From the NCBI GenBank assembly GCA_002778785.1, contig PEZS01000002.1, positions 129,501 through 193,500 of the forward strand: DNA of 64,000 bases. The letters are read 5' to 3'. The position numbers were made by a program, and so were the translations under genes. The notes under the pieces were generated by a model, which did not search any database, was not told where the DNA came from, and was given only the letters and a program-made list of their open reading frames with translations. Source of the DNA: Bdellovibrionales bacterium CG10_big_fil_rev_8_21_14_0_10_45_34. GTDB taxonomy: Bacteria > Bdellovibrionota > Bdellovibrionia > Bdellovibrionales > 1-14-0-10-45-34. Shown here piece by piece: positions 41,545 through 50,259 of the stretch; the first letter of the stretch is position 1; the number at the start of each line of letters is the position of its first letter.

Positions 41545-42207
41545 TTAAGTAGAACTAGCCATCTTTGCTCTCAAAAATCTCTGACAACTTTCACAAACTC
41601 CACAGAGCTCGTCATTTGATTCGTAACATGGCCAAATATTATTGATGTCGATCCCCAATTCAAGCGCACGCGACAGAATTTGAGTTTTATCCATTTCAAT
41701 TGTCCAGCACTGTATTGTGGGTTGGGTCTGAGTTGAGAGCTCTAAGAACTGATTGGAAGCATTTACAAACTCGCCGGAATTGTCAGAAAAGGTCGCAGCC
41801 TCCTCTTTGTTCCATCCGACAACAATCCATCCTGCCCCCATTGCCTCTGCGAAACTTGCTGCAATATTGATAAAAACCCCATTGCGATTTGGTACCCAAA
41901 CTGCCTTAGCGGATTCCGCTGTGGCCAAATGATTTTCAAGATCAACGGAAGTTGGTAGCGGAGCCGAACGATTGACCAATGCACTCGTCGTGATCCGACT
42001 GAGCCATTCAAGTTCAATGATCTGATGGGGCACATTCAGTTGCTCGCAAAAGTAGCTTGCCGCGGCACACTCTTTACGAAAGCTTCGTTGACCATAGTCA
42101 AAAGTTAAAGCCAATACGACTTTAGAGCACCTAAAGGCTTCGTAAAGATTAACAACAGAATCTAAACCGCCCGAAAGTGTTATGATCGAAAGATTTGAAT
42201 GCGCCAA
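41545..42207 (-). CDS. queC: 7-cyano-7-deazaguanine synthase QueC
   Basis: The 220-residue enzyme has the PP-loop LSGGLDSVVNLYEA, ALTFDYGQRSFRKE, WVPNRNGVFINIAASFAEAMG, and a C-terminal zinc site CYESNDELCGVCESCQRF (four Cys). QueC converts 7-carboxy-7-deazaguanine to preQ0 with ATP and ammonia. It lies between yajC and the DUF366 gene in a run with tgt and queA, while QueD, QueE and QueF are not in the window. Confidence 0.93.
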   Translation of the reverse strand: MAHSNLSIITLSGGLDSVVNLYEAFRCSKVVLALTFDYGQRSFRKECAAASYFCEQLNVPHQIIELEWLSRITTSALVNRSAPLPTSVDLENHLATAESAKAVWVPNRNGVFINIAASFAEAMGAGWIVVGWNKEEAATFSDNSGEFVNASNQFLELSTQTQPTIQCWTIEMDKTQILSRALELGIDINNIWPCYESNDELCGVCESCQRFLRAKMASST

Positions 42208-42219
42208 GATATAGAGCTT

Positions 42220-42531
42220 TTAAGCCGGCTGATCTTTTACTTGTCCAGCGATTTGGGTTCTTAAAATCTTCACCCTAACATCAGTCGCTATTTCGAGAGT
42301 TATGTATTTGTCTGTGAGGCCCTCTACCCGGCCCAAAATTCCGCTCACAGTTATTACCTGATCTCCGCGCTTTAGCGCCTCTTGCATCTTCGCCTGTTCT
42401 TTGCGGAACTTGCTCTGAGGTCTGATCATAAAGAAGTAAATAACTCCGAATAATAGGACCATCGGAAGTAAAGATTCTAACATCGACGGTTGTTGGGGAG
42501 TCGATTGTGCCCACGCATATGACCAAAACAT
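42220..42531 (-). CDS. yajC: Sec translocase accessory subunit YajC
   Basis: The 103-residue protein has one transmembrane helix (LLPMVLLFGVIYFFMIRPQSK) followed by KMQEALKRGDQVITVSGILGRV, the YajC signature. YajC associates with SecD-SecF in the inner membrane. The usual order queA-tgt-yajC-secD-secF is broken here: secD and secF are at 53-56 kb, and queC and DUF366 take their place. Confidence 0.93.
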   Translation of the reverse strand: MFWSYAWAQSTPQQPSMLESLLPMVLLFGVIYFFMIRPQSKFRKEQAKMQEALKRGDQVITVSGILGRVEGLTDKYITLEIATDVRVKILRTQIAGQVKDQPA

Positions 42532-42702
42532 ATTTACCTCACTCTTGCTTACTGGGTGATACCAAAAACAGCCAACAGGGGCAATGCTTATATGTCATTT
42601 GACCCGGTTCAAACCTCCTTAGGGCGAACTTAAACAGTCTGCTCAAGCAAGGGTTAGGGCAAAAATCGATCGCCCGGCTGCCTCAGCGTTTCAATCCGTC
42701 AA

Positions 42703-43821
42703 TTAGTTGGAACTGGTGTAAGTTGCTAGAAATTGATTTCTGAAGCTCGTCCACTTGCCCTCACAGATAGCAACTCTGGCCCGCGCCATAAGATCAAGAT
42801 AAAAGTGGAGGTTGTGGATCGTATTAAGCCGGGCCGATAGTATCTCCCCCGCCATAAACAAATGTCGCAAGTACGCCTTTGAATAATTTTTGGCCGTATA
42901 GGAATCGCTGAGTTCATCAATAGAAGACTCATCTTCTCGGAATTCCTCTCGTTTGATGCTGATCTTGCCCTTTGAGGTAAACAAAGTGCCATTTCGAGCC
43001 ACTCGCGTAGGCAGAACACAATCAAACATGTCGATGCCCGCATCTATAGCTCGAATCAGATCCAGGGGCGTTCCAACTCCCATCAAATATCTTGGCTTAT
43101 CCTGCGGTAAAAGCGGAGCCAGCTCCGGCAGCATCTGATGCATTTCTTCGATGGGCTCGCCAACACTGAAACCACCCAATGCATAACCCGGCAAATTCTG
43201 CGAGCAAACCTGCTCGATGCTTTCTTTACGTAAATTGTAATCGAGCCCACCTTGCGCGATTCCGAATAAAAGGTGTTTGCTATGATCGACATGCTTTACA
43301 CACCGATCTAGCCAACGATGTGTTCTATCAACGGCATCCTTAAGTGCGCTTTTCTCACAGGGGTGCGGCGGACATTCATCAAACGCCATGATAATATCTG
43401 AGCCTAGCGCCATCTGGATATCCATGCTTTTTTCTGGCCCTATAAAATGCTGCCGACCATCGAGATGACTTTTAAAAGTAACGCCCTCTTCGTCGATCTT
43501 TCGCAGTTGGCTTAAGGAGAATACTTGAAAGCCACCACTGTCTGTGAGGATCGGGTCTGGCCAATTCATAAATTTGTGAAGGCCGCCCAACTTCTTTATC
43601 GTGTCTTCACCCGGTCTGAGGTGAAGGTGATAAGTGTTACCCAATATTATTTGAGAACCTATTTGCTTTAATTCTTCTGGAAGCATGCCTTTAACAGTGG
43701 CTTTTGTTCCTACTGGCATAAAGACAGGTGTTTTGATTTCACCCCGAAGGGTATGAAGTTTACCGGCGCGAGCATTCGATCCCGCTGCACGGGCCTCAAC
43801 CTGAAAAGAACCAAAACTCAT
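42703..43821 (-). CDS. tgt: tRNA-guanine transglycosylase Tgt lacking the zinc cysteines
   Basis: This 372-residue TIM-barrel enzyme exchanges G34 of target tRNAs for preQ1. It keeps the general acid/base region LTDSGGFQVFSL, GIAQGGLD, GGFSVGEP and the nucleophile region DCVLPTRVARNGTLFT. The zinc-binding segment, normally CxCxxC followed by TIHNLHYY, reads LSDSYTAKNYS. All three cysteines are replaced by Ser, Ser and Ala, while the fourth ligand His in TIHNLHFY is kept. The domain must be stabilised another way, or the enzyme has diverged. It is 7 bases downstream of queA. Confidence 0.92.
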   Translation of the reverse strand: MSFGSFQVEARAAGSNARAGKLHTLRGEIKTPVFMPVGTKATVKGMLPEELKQIGSQIILGNTYHLHLRPGEDTIKKLGGLHKFMNWPDPILTDSGGFQVFSLSQLRKIDEEGVTFKSHLDGRQHFIGPEKSMDIQMALGSDIIMAFDECPPHPCEKSALKDAVDRTHRWLDRCVKHVDHSKHLLFGIAQGGLDYNLRKESIEQVCSQNLPGYALGGFSVGEPIEEMHQMLPELAPLLPQDKPRYLMGVGTPLDLIRAIDAGIDMFDCVLPTRVARNGTLFTSKGKISIKREEFREDESSIDELSDSYTAKNYSKAYLRHLFMAGEILSARLNTIHNLHFYLDLMARARVAICEGKWTSFRNQFLATYTSSN

Positions 43822-43828
43822 AGTGTTG

Positions 43829-44869
43829 TCACCGCTTGCATCGCCATACCGTCATATCACCATAGCTAAAAAGTCGAAATTTTCTTTCTATCGCCCAACT
43901 GTAGGCTGCCAAGGTGTCTTTGTGCCCTGCAAAGGAGCAAACGAGCGCCAACAAAGTGCTTTTGGGTTGATGAAAGTTTGTAACAAGATAATCAGCGGTT
44001 TCAAAGTTATAATTCCCATAGATAAACAAATCACTACTTCCGCGAAATGCTGTTTCAGACTCTATCAGCATCCCCTTTGCGACAGACTCCAGGGATCGCA
44101 GCACAGTTGTTCCTATTGCCCAAACTTTACCCCCCTCTTCTTTGCATCTGCTCAAGGCGGACCACGTATCCTTAGGAACTTCAATTTCTTCTGAGTGCAT
44201 AATGTGCTCAGTAAGATTGCCGGCGGTGACTGGTAAGAAAGTTCCTAGCCCCACGTGCAACGTTACAGTTTTCAGCAATGCTCCCGTATTTTTAATGGTC
44301 TCTAAGTGATGGGGTTTAAAATGCAAACTGGCTGTAGGGGCCGCCTGACTTCCTGGAACCTTGGCAAAAATAGTCTGGTACCAGTTCTCATCATCATCTA
44401 GACAATGGCGCGATGATCTTACTTGTTGAATGTAAGGGGGCAGCGGCATTTCACCATTCCTGTAGAAATAATCTTCATCTATTGGCTGGCTGAGTTTCAA
44501 TACTTGAGGCACTCCCTTGGCTACAATCTCTGCTGTCAGGTCACCGGTAAGATAGAGAACCTCGTCTTTCTTTAAACGCGAACTTGGGCACAAAACCTCC
44601 CAAAGAAGACTTTCTTTACTGCGAACAAAAAGTATCTCGAACTCTTCGCCATTATTTCTTTTTGCAAAGATTCGTCTCTTAGAAACCTTGGTATCGTTTA
44701 CGACCACGACATCTCTTGCCGAAATCTTGGCTAAGAGCGACGACATATCGATTTCACATGGGGCCGCATCGTCGACCCACATAATGCGCGAGGGCTTATG
44801 TGGCTCGGTGGCGATGAGCTCCTGCGGGTAGGAAAAATCAAGTTCCGAAGTCTTAATTGCGAAACTCAG
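43829..44869 (-). CDS. queA: S-adenosylmethionine:tRNA ribosyltransferase-isomerase QueA, non-standard start
   Basis: QueA builds epoxyqueuosine on tRNA from SAM. The body is intact: VVVVNDTKVSKRRIFAKR, TASLHFKPHHL, TLHVGLGTFLPV, MHSEEIEVP, VWAIGTTVLRSLES, NFHQPKSTLLALVCSFAG. ATG 44782 would cut off the conserved N-terminus. Upstream codons in frame read SELDFSYPQELIATEPHKPSR, the expected QueA start, yet contain no ATG, GTG or TTG. Only CTG at 44869 or ATT at 44857 can start it. The frame continues directly from the slipin gene, separated by its single TGA at 44876-44878, so coupling or low-level readthrough is possible. The coordinates use CTG. Confidence 0.85.
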   Translation of the reverse strand: MSFAIKTSELDFSYPQELIATEPHKPSRIMWVDDAAPCEIDMSSLLAKISARDVVVVNDTKVSKRRIFAKRNNGEEFEILFVRSKESLLWEVLCPSSRLKKDEVLYLTGDLTAEIVAKGVPQVLKLSQPIDEDYFYRNGEMPLPPYIQQVRSSRHCLDDDENWYQTIFAKVPGSQAAPTASLHFKPHHLETIKNTGALLKTVTLHVGLGTFLPVTAGNLTEHIMHSEEIEVPKDTWSALSRCKEEGGKVWAIGTTVLRSLESVAKGMLIESETAFRGSSDLFIYGNYNFETADYLVTNFHQPKSTLLALVCSFAGHKDTLAAYSWAIERKFRLFSYGDMTVWRCKR

Positions 44870-44875
44870 ATTTGA

Positions 44876-45622
44876 TCAAGTTTTCTTTTCAACAAATGGC
44901 TTTAGCATATCGATAGGTAGCGGAAAGACAATAAGAGTACTCTTATCATTCGCCACTTCTGTCATTGCTTGCAAATAAGCCAATTGTAAAGCTGACGGCG
45001 ACGAAGCCAGCATTTTTGATGCTTCGGCAAGTCGGCTAGATCTTTGAACTTCACCTTCGGCGCTGATCACTTTAGCTCTTCGAATTCTTTCGGCTTCAGC
45101 CTCTCTCGCCATGGCTTTTTGCATGGATTCAGGCAGATCAATTTGTTTGACCTCTACCATGCTAATTTTAATTCCCCACGGCTCTGTTTGGTTGTCCAAA
45201 ATTGATTGCAATCGTTGATTGATTTCATCGCGATTGCTCAACATTTCGTCCAAGGGAACCTGGCCCAAAACAGATCGTAGTGTGGTTTGAGCAAGCTGAC
45301 TTGTACCAAAATAATAATCTTCGATTTGAAGTATTGCTTTAGCCGCGTCCACAACTCTAAAGTAAACGACTGCATTCACTTTCACGCTCACGTTATCTTT
45401 AGTAATAACATCCTGAGGCTGAACATCCATTGTGATGGTTCGCATATCGACTCGAATCATGCGATCAACACCCGGAATAAGAATGATTACCCCTGGACCT
45501 TTTAATCCAATGTACTTACCCAATCTGAGAACAACTGCGCGCTCGTACTGCGGCATAATTTTCAAAACGGAAGTGATAAACACAACACCCGCTGCAATAG
45601 CAACAAGAACTCCAATCGACAT
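44876..45622 (-). CDS. Slipin/stomatin-like SPFH-domain membrane protein
   Basis: The 248-residue protein has one N-terminal membrane helix ([18 protein letters not shown]), then the SPFH/band-7 domain ([43 protein letters not shown]) and a short helical region ([22 protein letters not shown]). This is the prokaryotic slipin layout. Slipins form membrane scaffolds and are partnered with NfeD, which lies directly upstream here (20 bases). Its stop is in frame with queA. Confidence 0.92.
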   Translation of the reverse strand: MSIGVLVAIAAGVVFITSVLKIMPQYERAVVLRLGKYIGLKGPGVIILIPGVDRMIRVDMRTITMDVQPQDVITKDNVSVKVNAVVYFRVVDAAKAILQIEDYYFGTSQLAQTTLRSVLGQVPLDEMLSNRDEINQRLQSILDNQTEPWGIKISMVEVKQIDLPESMQKAMAREAEAERIRRAKVISAEGEVQRSSRLAEASKMLASSPSALQLAYLQAMTEVANDKSTLIVFPLPIDMLKPFVEKKT

Positions 45623-45642
45623 AATTACCTCCTTGGGGTTTC

Positions 45643-46965
45643 TTATACCCTTTTTACCCTTAGAACCAAGCCCGATTGTTCTATAATTTCAATTTCATCG
45701 TCTTTTTTAACAAGTTCACTCGATTCAAAAGCCCAAATCTCCCCTTCTATTTGCACTTGGCCCCGCATACCGGTTGGATCTACGAACCAAACCTTCAGTC
45801 TCCTCCCTACCATTGAGTCATAACTCAACTTAGGTGAAGACTTCTGAGCTTTTACCACAAGGTAGGCGACAGCGAGCATAATCCCCCCCGCAACAAGCGC
45901 TGTCGGAAGCACAATTTTTAGCATGGCAGCCCAACCTCCAGAGATCGAAGGATCAAACATATAAATGCCTCCAATGACAAATGAGACCAGACCTGCAACT
46001 CCTAAAATCCCGAAACTAGGCACAAAGGCCTCGGCCACCAAGAAGGCCAAACCGAGAACAATCAGGGCCACACCGCCCCACCACACTGCCAATTTTGAAA
46101 ACGACACTAGCGCCAAAATTAGACCGATGCCGCCGAGTACGCCAGGAACAATCGTTCCAGGATGTGTGATCTCAAAGTAAAGAAGGGCAAGGCTTCCCAT
46201 GAAGAGCAGGTAGGCAATTTGCGGGTCCGAGAAGAGACTTAAAAGATAATGTTTTAAGCTGCTTTCGAATTTAATGATTGTTCCGACAGTCACACTTTTT
46301 GTAGACCGATCCGTCATCACAACCTTTTTCCCCTTTGCCATTTCGAGAAACTGATTGATTGAGGCAGACACAAAGTCGAGACCACCTTCTTTGAGAGCGT
46401 CCTTTGCAGACACAGCTTTGGCTTCTGTGATGATGTCACGCCCGAACTTTTGACTCCTACCGCGAAGGGACGTCAAACCATCAAGCCAACTTGTCGTGTC
46501 GTTTATCATTTTCTTTCGGAGATCCTCCGACATCTCTTGCCCTGTTGCTAAGATGGGCGTGGCAGCTCCTAAATTGGTAGTCTCGAGTGCGCCGTTTACA
46601 TGACAAGCTTGTAGTATAATCGCACCTGCGCTACCCGCATGCGCCCCTTCAGGGGCGACAAGACACAATACCGGAAACTCAAAATTCAAAATGAGCTCCA
46701 CAATTTCTCTTGTCGAATCCAAAAGACCGCCAGGCGTATTCATTAAAAAAAGAACCGTCGAGCAATTCTTTTTTCGAACTTCGACAAAAACATCTTTCAC
46801 CAATTCAACTGTTGAAGGTCCGATCACACCACTCATTGATGCCTCAATCGTGCAACCGCTTGCCTCGGTCGCGGGGGGCTCTGCCGGCGCTTGCGCATTT
46901 AGAGAGAGCGGCAAAACAACTAGGGCCATCAAAAAAACTATCAATCCGTTTTTAAATCTCGTCAT
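45643..46965 (-). CDS. nfeD: NfeD membrane-bound serine protease (STOPP)
   Basis: The 440-residue protein has a signal peptide, then a ClpP-like domain with [15 protein letters not shown] and the nucleophile in [12 protein letters not shown] (Ser), and a Lys farther on. Four to five transmembrane helices follow (about 225-370), and a C-terminal OB-fold ([16 protein letters not shown]...[19 protein letters not shown]). Long-form NfeD cleaves hydrophobic C-termini of membrane proteins such as stomatin. The slipin gene is adjacent. It overlaps the preceding gene by 14 bases. Confidence 0.92.
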   Translation of the reverse strand: MTRFKNGLIVFLMALVVLPLSLNAQAPAEPPATEASGCTIEASMSGVIGPSTVELVKDVFVEVRKKNCSTVLFLMNTPGGLLDSTREIVELILNFEFPVLCLVAPEGAHAGSAGAIILQACHVNGALETTNLGAATPILATGQEMSEDLRKKMINDTTSWLDGLTSLRGRSQKFGRDIITEAKAVSAKDALKEGGLDFVSASINQFLEMAKGKKVVMTDRSTKSVTVGTIIKFESSLKHYLLSLFSDPQIAYLLFMGSLALLYFEITHPGTIVPGVLGGIGLILALVSFSKLAVWWGGVALIVLGLAFLVAEAFVPSFGILGVAGLVSFVIGGIYMFDPSISGGWAAMLKIVLPTALVAGGIMLAVAYLVVKAQKSSPKLSYDSMVGRRLKVWFVDPTGMRGQVQIEGEIWAFESSELVKKDDEIEIIEQSGLVLRVKRV

Positions 46966-47659
46966 CTTTACTTTCCTTTTGAGAAGACAGAACTTTCTCT
47001 CGCTTGGCGGCTTTCAACTGATTTATTTTTGGTTTCAGAATCTTTAAATCATTCCAGACTTGAGCTTTGCGATCAGGATTTATCAGCAAGTCTTCTATGG
47101 CTTCCGTGACTGTCCAGCTCAACTGAGACGTCAACTTAGCATTCAAACCTGGAGTATGGGAGCTTTCTATAAGACTTTGCTGAAAGGCCCTTGAATTTCG
47201 AACTCCGAACGAGATGCCTAGAAACTTTTCATCACTTTTGGATAAAAAATCTGAAAGCTGTTTGTCGGACCCTGATAGGACGTCTTCATCAGTTAGCCCG
47301 ATGGCGCCGAGAATTTTATTATAAAGCTCAAAGGCAAGCGCGTTGCTCGGAAGTGGCGCCCCTAGGATTACGGCACAAATCGCTCTTTTTGTGTTTTGCG
47401 TATTAGTTTTCTCTTCGTAGCTCGTTGCTGTTACCAAGGGGGCGCTTTCAGAAAGGGCTGCAGAAGGTTCCGTTAACTCCGAAACCCTCACTTCTTTTTG
47501 TTGAAGATGCAGAGTTTTCTGAGCACGGTTAGCCGTTGCAGACGCAGATTCCGGTAAAACGAGGTAATCGATTCCGAAAACTTCTTTTAGATACACAAGC
47601 CAGTTGTGTGCCGGCTGATTCTCAACTGATTGGTTCTCTGGATTCGACTGAGTCTGCAA
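46952..47659 (-). CDS. Hypothetical protein upstream of nfeD
   Basis: About 235 residues, soluble, no signal or membrane segment, with a charged, helical C-terminus (KINQLKAAKREKVLSSQKE). No family is recognised. The frame opens with TTG codons: TTG 47659 has GGGAG 5 bases upstream and is preferred over TTG 47683. The end overlaps nfeD by 14 bases, so the two are translated together. The intergenic space to 47816 should hold divergent promoters. Confidence 0.5.
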   Translation of the reverse strand: MQTQSNPENQSVENQPAHNWLVYLKEVFGIDYLVLPESASATANRAQKTLHLQQKEVRVSELTEPSAALSESAPLVTATSYEEKTNTQNTKRAICAVILGAPLPSNALAFELYNKILGAIGLTDEDVLSGSDKQLSDFLSKSDEKFLGISFGVRNSRAFQQSLIESSHTPGLNAKLTSQLSWTVTEAIEDLLINPDRKAQVWNDLKILKPKINQLKAAKREKVLSSQKESKDDEI

Positions 47660-47815
47660 GAAATCTCCCAACCTACCAGGCAACTCAAGCTCACTAGCAG
47701 AAAACCTAGCCCGCTTTTTAAAGGACGATTGTCCCCGTCAATTGGTCTTGATTTTATCCTTATGTCTCAATTTGAATCAAAAGTCATCCGAATCAATCAT
47801 CAAGGAGGCTGTGCC

Positions 47816-48049
47816 ATGGAAAAAAACCGTTTAAAATTGAATAGCCAATCTGAATGGAGTGAGCACATTGACCTGGACTTTCTGAGCATGGACCAAATTG
47901 CAGAAAATCCTTTGATTCACTGTGGTCTGTGTGGTTCGAACCTCAAATTCAGTCATGCAATTGATTATGCGGTGCTGAGTATCGAGGAGAAGGCCCACTG
48001 CCCTTCTTGCGGCATGACCCAAAAGCAAACGCTGCACGGAATACATTAG
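47816..48049 (+). CDS. Small zinc-ribbon protein
   Basis: This 77-residue protein has HCGLCGSNLKF and HCPSCGMTQKQ, two CxxC pairs about 28 residues apart that can bind one zinc ion. ATG 47816 has a strong AAGGAGG 7 bases upstream. The frame is open for longer upstream, but only this start has a proper ribosome binding site. The function is unknown; two-knuckle proteins of this size are often RNA- or protein-binding. Confidence 0.72.
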   Translation: MEKNRLKLNSQSEWSEHIDLDFLSMDQIAENPLIHCGLCGSNLKFSHAIDYAVLSIEEKAHCPSCGMTQKQTLHGIH

Positions 48050-48051
48050 TA

Positions 48052-49305
48052 CTAGTCTTTTTTGATCTGTTCGGTAGGTATGACTGCATCTTCTTCTCTT
48101 ACCTTCTTAGGATCCTCTACGACGTTGTTTTTTCTCATAGTCTCGACTTTTTTTGCTGCTTTTGAGGCTTCTTTATCAGAATCCTTTTTGGCTTTAGCGG
48201 TATCTTTCTTGTCTTTCTTGTCTTTCTTGTCTTTCTTGTCTTTGTTGTCTTTGTTGTTCTTTGTGCTTTGTAAACTGCGAAAAGCCGATCCGCTTACCTT
48301 TTGAGAGCGCCTATCCACAAAATCAGCAACCACAGGATAAACTCCCTCGACGACCGTTTGCACGGACGCTGGAATCAGATGCCCGTCCTTCGACCAAAGA
48401 TTGGTTTTTTTAAGAGCACTCACTTCTGCGGGCGGGTCTACATAAGTAAAATAATCGGCCATGCGAGGCGCTATGCCTTTAAATCTCAGTGCTGCCTGCC
48501 ACTCTGGGGGAATCATCGCCCCGCTGGCAAACTCTCTCATAAACTCTGAGAACTGCTCTCTTTGCCAGTTGCTATAAACCCCCTGAAACTGAGGAGGCCC
48601 CCACCACATAATCCGATCCTTCATAGAGTCTTCGACATTGCCCTGGCCGTCAGCAAACAAACAACGGGAGATTTCAGGAAGAAACTCATGGATTTTATAG
48701 TCGCGCATTTGCACTTCTAGAAGTTCGTTTTTTGATATCCTTTTGTTTTGGCTCGACCTCTTATCTTGTGAAATCTGATTGGTGCCTAACCCAATAATGA
48801 CAACGTCCCATTCAACATAACCCGTGGCGCGCCTCAAGCGCTCGCAAAGCGAAGCCGGCGTTTTTGAAATTTCTTTATCGGTTGAAAACTGTGTGTGCCG
48901 ATTGTTTTTGTTACTCTGATTGCTCTTATTGGCCAGGCTTTTAGCTACGTCGCCTAGGCCACGCTTATTTAGACCCGGCTCCGTAACCCAACACTTTGGG
49001 TCAAAACGAGGTTCAGGACACTTATGCCAACTGAATTTTTTAAAGGCGAAACTAGAATGCAGTGAGGATGTGGTACCATCTACCCAGTTCTTTGTCGTCG
49101 ATCCGTAAGACGAGAAAACATCGATGCAGTGGCCATACCCGGTATCGCGAGCCGCCTTAATAAATGCTAAACCCAACGGTCCTTGAATATGAGAGTCCCC
49201 CAAGATCATAGCCCTGTGATTGCAATCAATCCGCGACGCCGTGGCTGAAGGAAGGATAAACCATGGAAATAGAGCCGATGCGACAAGCCAGATTATATTC
49301 GTCAC
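48052..49305 (-). CDS. Secreted SGNH/GDSL-like hydrolase with lysine-rich repeat tail
   Basis: The 417-residue precursor has a signal peptide (IIWLVASALFPWFILPSATAS). MILGDSHIQGP is the GDSx nucleophile block I, VVIIGLGTNQ is block III, and SKDGHLIP the catalytic Asp-His block V, so an esterase/acyl-esterase activity is likely. Such enzymes can O-deacetylate peptidoglycan or glycans. A long C-terminal tail (about 335-417) is almost only Lys, Asp, Glu, Asn and Ala, with a repeated KKD unit. Its start codon follows the stop of the oxygenase gene directly. Confidence 0.7.
   Translation of the reverse strand: MTNIIWLVASALFPWFILPSATASRIDCNHRAMILGDSHIQGPLGLAFIKAARDTGYGHCIDVFSSYGSTTKNWVDGTTSSLHSSFAFKKFSWHKCPEPRFDPKCWVTEPGLNKRGLGDVAKSLANKSNQSNKNNRHTQFSTDKEISKTPASLCERLRRATGYVEWDVVIIGLGTNQISQDKRSSQNKRISKNELLEVQMRDYKIHEFLPEISRCLFADGQGNVEDSMKDRIMWWGPPQFQGVYSNWQREQFSEFMREFASGAMIPPEWQAALRFKGIAPRMADYFTYVDPPAEVSALKKTNLWSKDGHLIPASVQTVVEGVYPVVADFVDRRSQKVSGSAFRSLQSTKNNKDNKDKKDKKDKKDKKDTAKAKKDSDKEASKAAKKVETMRKNNVVEDPKKVREEDAVIPTEQIKKD
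48203..48256. repeat. 9-base tandem repeat in the SGNH gene
   Basis: Six consecutive units of TCTTTCTTG (four) and TCTTTGTTG (two) on the plus strand encode the KDK/NKD repeats of the tail. Copy number changes would keep the reading frame. Confidence 0.88.
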
Positions 49306-50142
49306 CTACTTTATACCGATCTCGGTCAGGCGTTCATTGAGATACTCACCTGCAGTGAATCCTTTTTTCAGCTCAAAATATTCGTGGGGGTGCACAAACA
49401 ACGGCATCGAAAACCTCGCGGTCCCGGACGCTTGGCCCGTCGGATTTATAACCTGATGCGTTGTCGATTTAATTCCACCTTTTGTCGCAAGTTGGAGCAT
49501 GTCTCCTGCGTTAACAACAATCGAATGGGGATCATACGGGACGTCAAACCAGGTTCCGGTTATATCCTTCACCTGAAGGCCCATGGCAGTGGCAGAAGGT
49601 AAGAGCGTAATCAAATTGATGTCTTCATGTGGTGCCGCTCGCACGGCCCCAGAAACCTCAGAACCGCTTATTGGAGGGTAATGTATAATACGAAACAATG
49701 TACTTGGGCTTTCATCAGCCATTTCGCGAAAGCGCGATAACCCTACCTCTTTTTCATCCGCTGATAATACAGAATCAACCCAACCCAATATTGTTAGACC
49801 CATCTTCGAAAGCTCGGAGTAGAGTTTGCGCGTGGAGGTCTCTAATCCCTCAGGAAGCGTGGTTCTCGGATAAACGTGAAAAAATTCTTTAAGATCTTTT
49901 TCAGAGTATCCTTTGGCGTTTTCCGAGAGCATCGGAAAGTACCCAGACTGATCGGGGGCCTGCCTCAAGTAATCGAATTTGGAGTCTGAACCAAAAAAAG
50001 CCTTCCAATCGGCATAAACACTCTCTACCAAAGCCCATGGCACTGGGTGGTCGGTAATAACCGCAAAACCTGTTTCCTTCAGTGATCTGACGAACTCCTG
50101 AGGCGCGCTATTACTTGTAAATGAAACTTTTTTAACATTCAT
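49306..50142 (-). CDS. 2-oxoglutarate/Fe(II)-dependent oxygenase, isopenicillin-N-synthase type
   Basis: The 278-residue enzyme has the iron site H-x-D in RAAPHEDINLITLL and the distal His in STTHQV, then RFSMPLFVHP with the Arg-Ser pair that binds 2-oxoglutarate. The N-terminal DIOX region reads GFAVITDHPVP. The substrate is unknown. ATG 50142 is chosen because AAGGAGGGG lies just upstream and it removes an unsupported N-terminal extension of 21 residues. It is directly upstream of the SGNH gene and probably cotranscribed. Confidence 0.87.
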   Translation of the reverse strand: MNVKKVSFTSNSAPQEFVRSLKETGFAVITDHPVPWALVESVYADWKAFFGSDSKFDYLRQAPDQSGYFPMLSENAKGYSEKDLKEFFHVYPRTTLPEGLETSTRKLYSELSKMGLTILGWVDSVLSADEKEVGLSRFREMADESPSTLFRIIHYPPISGSEVSGAVRAAPHEDINLITLLPSATAMGLQVKDITGTWFDVPYDPHSIVVNAGDMLQLATKGGIKSTTHQVINPTGQASGTARFSMPLFVHPHEYFELKKGFTAGEYLNERLTEIGIK

Positions 50143-50259
50143 ATCCCCTCCTTCTTCTCTAACCTTGATGTAGCTGGTAGTACTACACTCTGGGGCCTTG
50201 CGCAATTCAGAGAGGGTTGCCCGTGGTCAGCATGCTATTAAACGGAGCTAAGATTTAAA

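Noticed and set aside
44876-44878. In-frame TGA between slipin and queA as selenocysteine codon
   Set aside because: There is no reason for Sec at this point in either family and no recognisable SECIS-like hairpin directly after it; re-initiation or a rare start is simpler.
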